This document shows positions 57,772-64,000 of a stretch of 64,000 bases of DNA, piece by piece (position 1 is the stretch's first letter; each line of letters begins with the position of its first letter). Both the position numbers and the translations under genes were made by a program. A model generated the notes under the pieces. The model was given only the letters and a program-made list of their open reading frames with translations. It had not been told where the DNA came from and searched no databases. The DNA comes from Nodosilinea sp. FACHB-141 (GTDB taxonomy: Bacteria > Cyanobacteriota > Cyanobacteriia > Phormidesmidales > Phormidesmidaceae). The stretch lies in contig NZ_JACJPP010000011.1 in the NCBI RefSeq assembly GCF_014696135.1, positions 310,001-374,000 of the forward strand. The letters are read 5' to 3'.

Positions 57772-58491
57772 TTATGCAACGAGCGCGCCATTGATGGGAT
57801 TGTTGAGAATGCCGAGGGAACCGACGATGTCCACGATTTGTCTGGGACTGTACAGCTCGTCGTAAGCTGGGCCCTTGAACGGGTTGAGGCTAGCGACTAA
57901 GTCGTCATCACTCACTAAGCGATCGCTGTCTGGCTCAGTGGTGGGTTTCCCCAGCAGCGCTCGTACGCCGCCAGCATGGCGGGCTTCGACCGAAACAATC
58001 GAGCCTGCGGCCAGCAGGTAGGTGGGGTTGGTGAGGCTAGGGCCAGCCCCGTTGTAGGCATGGACGCCTACGTCTTCTAAGGCGACCGCTGTGTTGAGAA
58101 TGGTGCTGCGATCGCTTAAAAGAGCATTCAATCCAGAGGAATTGAAGCTGAGATCGGTGGTTTCAAACAGTACCTGGTCGCCCAATACACTCCGCAAAAA
58201 TGTGACGTGAGCCGCTTCTTGAGCACCTAAAACTTGCATGTAGTCCAGTTCTGTGCTGTCGGAAATTTGGCCAGAGTCAACGACAGCGGCGTAAAAAGCA
58301 GCCTCGAGTTCTTCTAGCAGCAGGGCAAAATTAAGAATGCCTTCGTCATCGGCAGCAAAGGTGAGGGTACTGCCGCCAGACTGGGCGCTGACCGCCTTAG
58401 GAAGAGCCGCAATCATCAACCCTCCAAAGCCTAAAGCCCCCCACTTCATCAAACTTCGGCGCGAGGCAAACAGTGATCTCTGTTGCTTCAT
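57772..58491 (-). CDS. Ferritin-like domain protein with Tat signal
   Basis: 239 residues. Twin-arginine signal SRRSLMKWGALGFGG then cleavage region AVSAQ. Diiron-type pattern: EELEAAFYAAV, ExxH in QEAAHVTFL, ALEDVGVHAYNG, ExxH in VSVEARHAGG. Same architecture as its downstream neighbour, so the pair is a duplication. Tat export implies cofactor loading before export. ATG 58491 has AGGAG upstream with good spacing. Confidence 0.85.
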   Translation of the reverse strand: MKQQRSLFASRRSLMKWGALGFGGLMIAALPKAVSAQSGGSTLTFAADDEGILNFALLLEELEAAFYAAVVDSGQISDSTELDYMQVLGAQEAAHVTFLRSVLGDQVLFETTDLSFNSSGLNALLSDRSTILNTAVALEDVGVHAYNGAGPSLTNPTYLLAAGSIVSVEARHAGGVRALLGKPTTEPDSDRLVSDDDLVASLNPFKGPAYDELYSPRQIVDIVGSLGILNNPINGALVA

Positions 58492-58634
58492 ATCGGCATC
58501 TCCTGAGAATCGTTCGTAGTTATCAATAGTCATATGGATGCCATCGCAAAATTTTTTACGACAGACTCTACATACATAACGAACAGACTGTGTTCTTGGA
58601 TGTATGCCGTTTGGTATAAAAGAGCCCTCAGGCC

Positions 58635-58648
58635 CTCCTTCGAAGGAG
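58635..58648. promoter_or_regulatory. 14-bp perfect palindrome near a T-run
   Basis: CTCCTTCGAAGGAG followed by ATAGGAC and seven T. It lies in the gap between the Tat-exported ferritin-like gene and the L,D-transpeptidase gene. Could be a protein-binding site or a weak terminator. Confidence 0.4.
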
Positions 58649-58726
58649 ATAGGACTTTTTTTAGAGCTGTAATTTACGCAGAATATTTGGCCCAGCTCAG
58701 CAGGATAAGCATAAACTTAAAAAACG

Positions 58727-59398
58727 CTATGGCTCAACGATGACTGGGGTTCCCAGTTGCACCATGCCGAAGAGCTGGCGAATATCTTCGTTGTACATAC
58801 GAACACAGCCGTGGGAAGCTGCCTGCCCTACAGAATCCCGGTTGGGGGTGCCGTGAAAGCCGATAACGTTGTTGCCATCACTCCAAAAACCAATCCAGCG
58901 ATCGCCCAGCGGATTTTCTGAACCAGGCGGCATCACTTCATTGGTAAAAGGATTTGTCCATCCCGGCTGACTAATTTGTGAGAATACCTCAAACTCTCCG
59001 GTAGGTGTTTCCCACCCTGGCTTGCCAATGGCAACCGGAAAACTCGCCTCTACAGCGTTGCCTCTGTGTACGTATACTCGGCGATCGCTCAAGCTCAGCC
59101 GCAGATGCACCGGTTGCTCTACAACCTCGGGCAAGAGATCTGCCCCTAGCGGAGCAGCCACGGCAAATGAACCAGTCGAGGGCAAAGCCATCGTTGGACG
59201 AATCAGTATAGGCTCTGGCGTGCGTAAGCTAGGCTCTACCTGCTCGGTTGGCTGCAACTGAGGCGTTTTTGGTAATAGCTCAGCTTCCTGCTTATTAGAA
59301 GCCTTTGCTGCCCCCAAATCACTCAGCAGTAAGCTACTCAAACAAACAATTATTGACTTGTAGACCAGTGTTTTGGATCGTAGCAGAGCAGAGTTCAT
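58727..59398 (-). CDS. L,D-transpeptidase (YkuD)
   Basis: 223 residues. Short signal segment, Pro/Thr linker, then YkuD domain: RVYVHRGNAVEASFPVAIG, GFHGTPNRDSVGQAASHGCV (ends SHGCVRM with catalytic His, Ser-His-Gly-Cys). Crosslinks peptidoglycan or attaches proteins. ATG 59398 preferred over TTG 59404. Confidence 0.93.
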   Translation of the reverse strand: MNSALLRSKTLVYKSIIVCLSSLLLSDLGAAKASNKQEAELLPKTPQLQPTEQVEPSLRTPEPILIRPTMALPSTGSFAVAAPLGADLLPEVVEQPVHLRLSLSDRRVYVHRGNAVEASFPVAIGKPGWETPTGEFEVFSQISQPGWTNPFTNEVMPPGSENPLGDRWIGFWSDGNNVIGFHGTPNRDSVGQAASHGCVRMYNEDIRQLFGMVQLGTPVIVEP

Positions 59399-59404
59399 GG
59401 GCAA

Positions 59405-59664
59405 CGGTGGATTTAGAGAAAAATCTCAGCAGGGTTACGACAACTTTAGCCTAAGCTAGTGAGCACGGTTATCTGCCTCAATTGCGATCTCTAGACAGCT
59501 ACTTAAGCCCTTTCGACATTTCAATGTAAAGCGGCTGGGATTTTCGCTTGTTTTATTGTCGGTTAAACGTCTGGGACGACAGTAACTTGATCTTTTAGCC
59601 GTGGCCATTGACGACATTGTCGTAGCCAAGCTCAGTTTTCATATCGTGGGAAGCTGGATGGTTA
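59405..59664. other. Intergenic region
   Basis: No gene seen on either strand; some of it may be decayed sequence leading into the cyclase remnant. Confidence 0.4.
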
Positions 59665-59808
59665 TATCGCCGATCTGGCTTTCAGCCACCGATCATTACG
59701 CGAGGCCACGGTGCTGTTTGGGGTGGAGGCGAAGTCGAGGGTAAGGAGCGTATGCGCACCTACTTTCTGGGGCAAAAAGGCCTGGCGATCGCGGCTAGGC
59801 CACTCTAA
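59665..59808 (+). pseudogene. Remnant of the 3' end of an adenylate/guanylate cyclase gene
   Basis: A plus-strand frame at 59728-59808 encodes GEVEGKERMRTYFLGQKG, like the conserved end of class III cyclase domains (RGE-V-KGKG-M-TYFL), and stops at 59806-59808. The preceding part in another frame reads IWLSATDHYARPRCCL, like the (I/V)-x-(L/V)-S-A-x-T-Y stretch that comes before it, so at least one frameshift separates them. No catalytic core is left. Confidence 0.55.
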
Positions 59809-59945
59809 GCACTGGCTAACTCAACCATGATTTGTGGTGGCCGGCCGGGTATGCTAAGCGAAGGGAGTTCTTCTAGGTAGCCGGCGATACATCTCGTGTC
59901 TATGGCTTGCTTCTTCAGTATCCTGTGCCACCACGTGATGGGTCT

Positions 59946-60359
59946 ATGACTACGGTTAAGGCATCTGTACCGGCGCAGCCCGCGCCCCCGCTCTCTGCCC
60001 AAGACGCAATGCTGGAGAATATTATCGGAGTTGCCATCTTCGACTTCAGCGGTCTGCCCCGTGAGTATTTCATCACCGCCGACAATGAAAGTACGAGCTG
60101 GGTGCAGGTCGTCTTTCAGGCCCTAGGGCTCAAATCGCTGCTGATGTCTTCGCTGAAGCTAGAGGGGTTTTCTCACATCTGCATTGAGCTAGACCAGCAA
60201 ACCGCCTTTGTGGTGCGCACCAAAGAGGAGTACGTGGCCCTGCTAACGCGTAAACCGCTGGTGTTTGCTACGGCTCAGGAGAGCGATCGCTTTAGCCATT
60301 GGGTCCGCCAGTTTGAGCGGCTTCTGCTGCGCGAGCACAGTCGGTTTATCCCAGCCTAG
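59946..60359 (+). CDS. Roadblock/LC7-like domain protein
   Basis: 137 residues. IIGVAIFDFSGLPREYFIT, VQVVFQALGLKSLLMSSL and QTAFVVRTKEEYVALL give the Roadblock/LC7 alpha-beta pattern seen in small GTPase regulators and dynein light chains; in cyanobacteria such proteins are often near motility or signalling genes. ATG 59946 is chosen over a TTG 13 codons earlier. Role unknown. Confidence 0.65.
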   Translation: MTTVKASVPAQPAPPLSAQDAMLENIIGVAIFDFSGLPREYFITADNESTSWVQVVFQALGLKSLLMSSLKLEGFSHICIELDQQTAFVVRTKEEYVALLTRKPLVFATAQESDRFSHWVRQFERLLLREHSRFIPA

Positions 60360-60360
60360 A

Positions 60361-60452
60361 GGGTGCAGGGTGCAGGGTATAGGGTGAAAGGATTGGCTAA
60401 ATACTTGCGATTTTGAGCCTAAACCCTGACCTTTGTGCCCTATACCCCGAAG
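60361..60452. repeat. Imperfect inverted repeat between convergent genes
   Basis: GGGTGCAGGGTATAGGG (60367-60383) and its flank pair imperfectly with the CCCTGACC...GCCCTATACCCC stretch ending near 60448. Member of the same GGTTCAAGG/GGTTTAGGG-type repeat family as 20891-20937 and 35791-35845. Confidence 0.6.
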
Positions 60453-60800
60453 CTAAGGCAAAAACCGATCCAGTGCAGCTTTGAGCTCGGCGATTTCTTC
60501 TTCAATGTTGCCGTCTTCGGCAGCGCGACCAATGCACTCAGTCAGGTGCTCATCGAGAATGATGCGGGCGACGCGATCAAGCGCACCGCGCACCGCCGCT
60601 ACCTGTACCAGCACATCCGGGCAGGGTCGGCTCTCTTGCACCATAGTCTTAATGCCGCGAATGTGACCCTCAATGCGGGCCAGCCGATTGACAATCCGCC
60701 GCAGCGATTCCGGGTCATGGACGTGGGGATGTGCCCGGGTGTCGCCGGTAGGCTCGACCTCGTGCAGGTGAGAATGGGGGCTAGGGCTAGGGTTATGCAA
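60453..60800 (-). CDS. CsoR/RcnR-family nickel sensor (InrS-like)
   Basis: 115 residues. All-helical repressor; metal ligands His28, Cys60, His85 and Cys89 have the same spacing as His21, Cys53, His78 and Cys82 in Synechocystis InrS. His-rich N-terminus (HSHLHEVEP, HPHVHDP). InrS represses a nickel exporter gene; no such gene is in view, so the target must lie elsewhere. Start is a TTG at 60800 with no clear ribosome site, so the N-terminus is uncertain. Confidence 0.85.
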   Translation of the reverse strand: MHNPSPSPHSHLHEVEPTGDTRAHPHVHDPESLRRIVNRLARIEGHIRGIKTMVQESRPCPDVLVQVAAVRGALDRVARIILDEHLTECIGRAAEDGNIEEEIAELKAALDRFLP

Positions 60801-60870
60801 TGGAATTTGAGAATGAATAACAGACGGACAGAGGCGGCTGGCTCAACAGTAGAGCTTGCTCAACGCCACC

Positions 60871-61290
60871 CTATTGGGGCGGTAAAAACCCTGACAGATC
60901 GGCCAAATCGTCTAAAGACTTAACCCCTGGGGAGAGCTGACCATCGATTTCCCAGGTGGGATATCCTTGAATGCCCTTTTGCTCACACAGCTCTGGCTGG
61001 GGGTTATCGCCATCGGCGGCACACTCCACGTAGGGCACCCGATCCGCAGCCTCACCAAACATCGCCTTTTGATCAGCGCAGTGGGGGCACCAGTAAGTCC
61101 CGTACATCACGCTGCCGGTATCGGCTAGGTGCTGGGCCAGCTGGGCCTCGTAGCTGGTCGCGTCGGTAACTATTTGGGCCTGATCTGGCCCACACCCCGT
61201 TAGCAGCAGGGCACCCAGCACCAACCCTCCCAGCCAGGAAAAGTTCAGCGGGGGCTGAGGCCAAGAACGAACGCGGTGCAGTGAAACCAT
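60871..61290 (-). CDS. Thioredoxin-fold lipoprotein (VKOR partner-like)
   Basis: 139 residues. Lipobox LLTGC near residue 30. Active site YWCPHCADQK then QGYPTW with the cis-Pro loop. This matches the thioredoxin domain that is fused to VKOR in cyanobacterial LTO1-type proteins, but VKOR itself is missing here. Likely a periplasmic or lumenal disulfide enzyme. Confidence 0.85.
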   Translation of the reverse strand: MVSLHRVRSWPQPPLNFSWLGGLVLGALLLTGCGPDQAQIVTDATSYEAQLAQHLADTGSVMYGTYWCPHCADQKAMFGEAADRVPYVECAADGDNPQPELCEQKGIQGYPTWEIDGQLSPGVKSLDDLADLSGFLPPQ

Positions 61291-61362
61291 AGCGCTTAAC
61301 CAACACAACCCTTAAGCGGTGGATGGGCGATCGCCCATCCACCGCTGAAACCCAGTGTAGCG

Positions 61363-62421
61363 TCAAGCCACGGCGATAGGCGTGTAAAGCTCCATGACCC
61401 GTGCCAGGTCGAGACGCGACTGGGCTCCCAGGGCGAAGCCTGAGCAATGCCCCTGATTTAGGTGGTCGGCAGCAGCACAGCCAATCATCGCGGCATTATC
61501 GGTACAGAGGCTAAGGGGCGGAAACAGCACCCGCAGGCCATGATCGACGGCTGCCTGCTGAAGGTGCTGGCGCAGACCGCTGTTGGCGGCGACCCCACCC
61601 CCTACAGCCACAGTGGTAAGGCCGTAGGCCTGGGCACAGGCCACTACCCGGCGGGTCAGACTGCGGGCTACCGTGGCCTGAAAGCTGGCGGCTAAGTCGG
61701 CTACCGGTAGGGGATCAACCCCATCCACCTTTAATTTGTCCACTAGTCGCAGCACCGCTGTCTTCAGCCCGCTAAAGCTAGAGTCGTAGGGGTGGAAGCC
61801 CCCCTCGGGCAGCGAAATATTGCCCTCAGGCAGCGGGAACGCTTGAGGGTTGCCAGTCTGGGCTAGCCGGTCGATGATGGGGCCGCCGGGATAGTCCAGT
61901 CCCATGAGGCGGGCTACCTTATCAAAGGCTTCCCCAGCAGCGTCGTCACGGGTTTGGCCTAGGGTCTGGTACTGGCCACAGCCTTTAACATAGATCAGGC
62001 TGGTGTGCCCCCCCGACACCAGCAGGCACAGGTAAGGGGGCTCCAGATCAGGGCTGGCCAGATAGTTGGCGTAGATATGCCCCTCCAGATGGTGAATCCC
62101 TAGGAAGGGCTTGCGGTGCACCATGGCCAGGGTTTTGCCCGCTGTTAGCCCTACCAGTAGGGCGCCTACTAGGCCTGGGGTGCAGGTGGCAGCGACCCCA
62201 TCAATGGCGGTCCAGCCCAGTCCAGCTTGGTCTAGGGCCGCACTGATACTGTCCCCCAGCGTGGCGACATGGTGTCGCGAGGCTACCTCGGGCACAATGC
62301 CACCGTAGGGTTGGTGAATGGCAATCTGCGAAGCAACGACGTTGCTGAGGACGGTGCGATCGCGCACCACCGCCGCCGCTGTTTCATCACAGCTAGTTTC
62401 TATTGCTAAAATCGTCGCCAT
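61363..62421 (-). CDS. tsaD: tRNA threonylcarbamoyladenosine synthase subunit TsaD
   Basis: 352 residues. Makes t6A37 in tRNA. Start [16 protein letters not shown], metal site [20 protein letters not shown], and C-terminal CTDNAAMIG. Complete. Confidence 0.96.
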   Translation of the reverse strand: MATILAIETSCDETAAAVVRDRTVLSNVVASQIAIHQPYGGIVPEVASRHHVATLGDSISAALDQAGLGWTAIDGVAATCTPGLVGALLVGLTAGKTLAMVHRKPFLGIHHLEGHIYANYLASPDLEPPYLCLLVSGGHTSLIYVKGCGQYQTLGQTRDDAAGEAFDKVARLMGLDYPGGPIIDRLAQTGNPQAFPLPEGNISLPEGGFHPYDSSFSGLKTAVLRLVDKLKVDGVDPLPVADLAASFQATVARSLTRRVVACAQAYGLTTVAVGGGVAANSGLRQHLQQAAVDHGLRVLFPPLSLCTDNAAMIGCAAADHLNQGHCSGFALGAQSRLDLARVMELYTPIAVA

Positions 62422-62639
62422 GGGGGTTGTGGTTGGAAGAGAACTAGAGTAAGTCGCGAAAGCGAATCAGAGTAAGGCACGCCGTAATTTGTAGAGATGT
62501 AAACACCCCACCGATCTTAGCTTTACGGGGGTTCGGCCGCGAGGTATTATGGCGACCAAGTTGGGTGAATTTTTGTTCAAAAAACTTAACTTTACGTTCA
62601 AATCGCCCTAGTTTCTTCGGTAATTAAAAGGAACAGTTT
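62422..62639. promoter_or_regulatory. Divergent promoter region of psaF and tsaD
   Basis: Contains TATTAT near 62545 and ATGTAAACA near 62498, whose complement resembles half of the HLR1 site bound by RpaB at photosystem genes. A T-rich stretch lies near 62570. No gene. Confidence 0.4.
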
Positions 62640-63140
62640 ATGCGACGGTTTTTTGCTGTAGCACTTGTAGTGTTTCTCTGGTTTGGGTTTGCTGCCCCGG
62701 CTTCTGCTAGCCTGGCTGGCGACAACGTAGCAGGCCTTACCCCCTGTGGTCAAAACGAGGCATTTCTGAAGCGAGCCGCTGGTGCCAAGACCGAATCGGC
62801 CAAAGCTCGGTTCGATTTTTATGGTAGCTCTACCCTGCTGTGTGGCAGCGATGGCCTACCCCACTTGGTGGTAGACGGTGACCTGGCCCATGCTGGTGAG
62901 TTTCTAATTCCTAGCCTGTTGTTTCTCTACATCGCTGGGTGGATTGGCTGGGTAGGCCGCGCCTACCTAATCACGGTACGTGGTGACAAGAATCCCGAAG
63001 AAAAGGAAGTCATTATTGAGGTGCCCCTGGCCATCAAGACCATGTTAACTGGGTTTGCCTGGCCGCTACTTGCCTTCAAAGACATTGCTAGCGGAGCTAT
63101 GTTTGCTAAAAACGAAGAGATCACCGTATCTCCTCGCTAG
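62640..63140 (+). CDS. psaF: Photosystem I reaction-centre subunit III
   Basis: 166 residues. Signal peptide to thylakoid lumen ([22 protein letters not shown]), lumenal part with two Cys ([22 protein letters not shown]), transmembrane helix [20 protein letters not shown]. Plastocyanin/cytochrome c6 docking subunit. Confidence 0.97.
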   Translation: MRRFFAVALVVFLWFGFAAPASASLAGDNVAGLTPCGQNEAFLKRAAGAKTESAKARFDFYGSSTLLCGSDGLPHLVVDGDLAHAGEFLIPSLLFLYIAGWIGWVGRAYLITVRGDKNPEEKEVIIEVPLAIKTMLTGFAWPLLAFKDIASGAMFAKNEEITVSPR

Positions 63141-63203
63141 GTAAATCTCCGCTGACCCCCAGAAAAACGACTCCCCAGAATAACGACCCAGGAGAATTAG
63201 ACC

Positions 63204-63329
63204 ATGAACAACGGCCTGCCTCGGTATTTGTCAACTGCCCCGGTGCTGATTACCGTGTGGATGTTGATTCACGCCGGTATTTTGATTGAGTTCAATCGCT
63301 TCTTTCCTGACTTGCTGCTGCACCCCTAA
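63204..63329 (+). CDS. psaJ: Photosystem I subunit IX
   Basis: 41 residues: [19 protein letters not shown] then [22 protein letters not shown], one membrane helix. AGGAGA lies 12 bases before the ATG. Follows psaF by 63 bases, as in other cyanobacteria; too short for many gene finders. Confidence 0.95.
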   Translation: MNNGLPRYLSTAPVLITVWMLIHAGILIEFNRFFPDLLLHP

Positions 63330-63454
63330 GGAAAGACCTCGCGAGGCTGACCTTGCGAACTTGATGGAGAGATGGTTTCTGGAGACTTAACGGCGTCTAG
63401 AAACCGTCTTTATCTAATTGCTGTGATCTTGTTTGAGTTGGAGAAACTTCCCCC
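63330..63454. other. psaJ-psaL intergenic region with hairpins
   Basis: GGTTTCT (63374-63380) pairs with AGAAACC (63399-63405), followed by GTCTTTAT; CCTCGCGAGG is a palindrome at 63337-63346. Could be an attenuator that separates psaFJ from psaL messages. Confidence 0.5.
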
Positions 63455-63937
63455 ATGACAGACCTCATTCAGCCCGCTGGGGATCCGCAAATCGGCAACC
63501 TAGAAACGCCGATTAATTCCTCTGCGTTTTCAAAGGCTTTTATTGGCAATCTACCCGCTTACCGCAAAGGGCTTTCCCCCCAGCGGCGCGGTTTAGAAAT
63601 TGGTATGGCCCACGGCTATTTCCTCTACGGCCCCTTTGCTCTACTTGGCCCCCTGCGCGATTCTGAAATTCCTGGCCTAGCTGGGTTGCTGAGCGCGGCG
63701 GGACTAGTGGTGATTTTGACCGCTTGCCTGTCGATTTACTCGGGTTCTGGCCTTAACCACTCCGTTACTAGAGCCACCACCCCGTTCACCCCTCCCGCTA
63801 GCCTCGAAACCGATGAAGGCTGGAGCGAGTTTGCCGGTAGCTTTTTAATCGGCGGCATTGGTGGGGCTACCTTCGCCTACCTGCTAGCGGCTAACTTGCC
63901 TATTCTGACCACCCTAGTCAGCGGCGGCCACAGCTAA
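63455..63937 (+). CDS. psaL: Photosystem I reaction-centre subunit XI
   Basis: 160 residues. Needed for trimer formation. DPQIGNLETPINSSAFSKAF start, FRGLEIGMAHGYFLYGPF-like RRGLEIGMAHGYFLYGPFAL, and two to three membrane helices (LLSAAGLVVILTACLSIYSG; IGGIGGATFAYLLAANLPIL). Usually next to psaI, which is not seen here. Confidence 0.97.
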   Translation: MTDLIQPAGDPQIGNLETPINSSAFSKAFIGNLPAYRKGLSPQRRGLEIGMAHGYFLYGPFALLGPLRDSEIPGLAGLLSAAGLVVILTACLSIYSGSGLNHSVTRATTPFTPPASLETDEGWSEFAGSFLIGGIGGATFAYLLAANLPILTTLVSGGHS

Positions 63938-63970
63938 GCTTGCCTCTGTAATCTCTATTCTGTAAGCGCT

Positions 63971-64000
63971 AGGGGCGATGGACTACAATCCGTCGCCCCT
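63971..64000 (+). terminator. Terminator after psaL (cut by window end)
   Basis: AGGGGCGA (63971-63978) pairs with TCGCCCCT (63993-64000), inner GGA/TCC extends the stem. The expected T-run would lie just past the edge. Confidence 0.7.

Noticed and set aside
58534-58743. 69-codon frame upstream of the ferritin pair
   Set aside because: Overlaps the transpeptidase end and lies in a promoter region; composition is not convincing.

Overview
The window is a stretch of cyanobacterial chromosome. The evidence is a photosystem I cluster (psaF-psaJ-psaL, 62640-63937), a cyAbrB-type regulator, cobalamin and haem genes of cyanobacterial type, several large multi-domain sensor kinases, and very frequent HIP1 palindromes GCGATCGC (for example 811-818). 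Moderately high GC, many TTG/GTG starts and kinases with GAF/REC fusions suggest a filamentous, Leptolyngbya-like lineage, but genus is inference. No tRNA, rRNA, CRISPR array, intact insertion sequence or prophage was seen.

Layout. 1-4526: a spermidine gene that appears to be a SpeD-SpeE fusion (runs off the left edge), a secreted PrxQ-like peroxiredoxin, an aldo/keto reductase, then a promoter, a c-di-AMP riboswitch and two universal stress protein genes. 4716-7937: GerMN lipoprotein divergent from pyrB, a DUF218 membrane protein, moaE. 8227-18436: a four-gene signalling operon with overlapping or near-touching genes: a 2035-residue Ser/Thr-His hybrid kinase, a REC-GAF-histidine kinase whose GAF looks like a cyanobacteriochrome, an Rcp1-like response regulator and a REC-PAS-kinase-REC hybrid. 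18529-22428: a short-chain dehydrogenase, a small membrane protein, then a locus with a cluster of DnaA-box-like repeats, a small ribbon-helix-helix-like protein, and a ParA ATPase with a coiled-coil partner whose tail resembles McdB. 22823-30677: DUF1003 protein, CheY-like regulator, ftsX, queG, TPR protein, ppk2, alaS.

31016-38019: acylphosphatase, a degraded rodA fragment, an unknown three-gene operon (two glycine-zipper/LEA-like proteins and a coiled-coil protein), rodA, mrp, an SRPBCC protein and a possible small ORF. 38038-44611: hemF, HU, CobD-like aminotransferase, a duplicated-ATPase ABC protein, a peptidoglycan-binding protein, arylamine N-acetyltransferase, FKBP isomerase. 44696-49929: OmpR-family regulator, a histidine kinase-like protein lacking its phospho-acceptor His, obgE, DUF4168 protein, holA. 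50077-53244: cobH and cobL (translationally coupled), a CPBP protease interrupted at a nine-T tract, and cyAbrB. 53245-54513 has no gene. 54514-61290: acs, two ferritin-like proteins (one with a Tat signal), an L,D-transpeptidase, a cyclase remnant, a Roadblock-like protein, an InrS-like nickel sensor and a thioredoxin-fold lipoprotein. 61363-64000: tsaD, then the photosystem I genes and a terminator at the right edge.

Most genes are ordinary core functions. The accessory signals that deserve attention are the c-di-AMP riboswitch on a stress gene, the photoreceptor-like kinase operon, the DnaA-box/ParA/adaptor locus, the glycine-zipper operon, the degenerate kinase next to a response regulator, the homopolymer frameshift in the CPBP gene, and two gene remnants. 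All calls are by reading the sequence; no database search was run.
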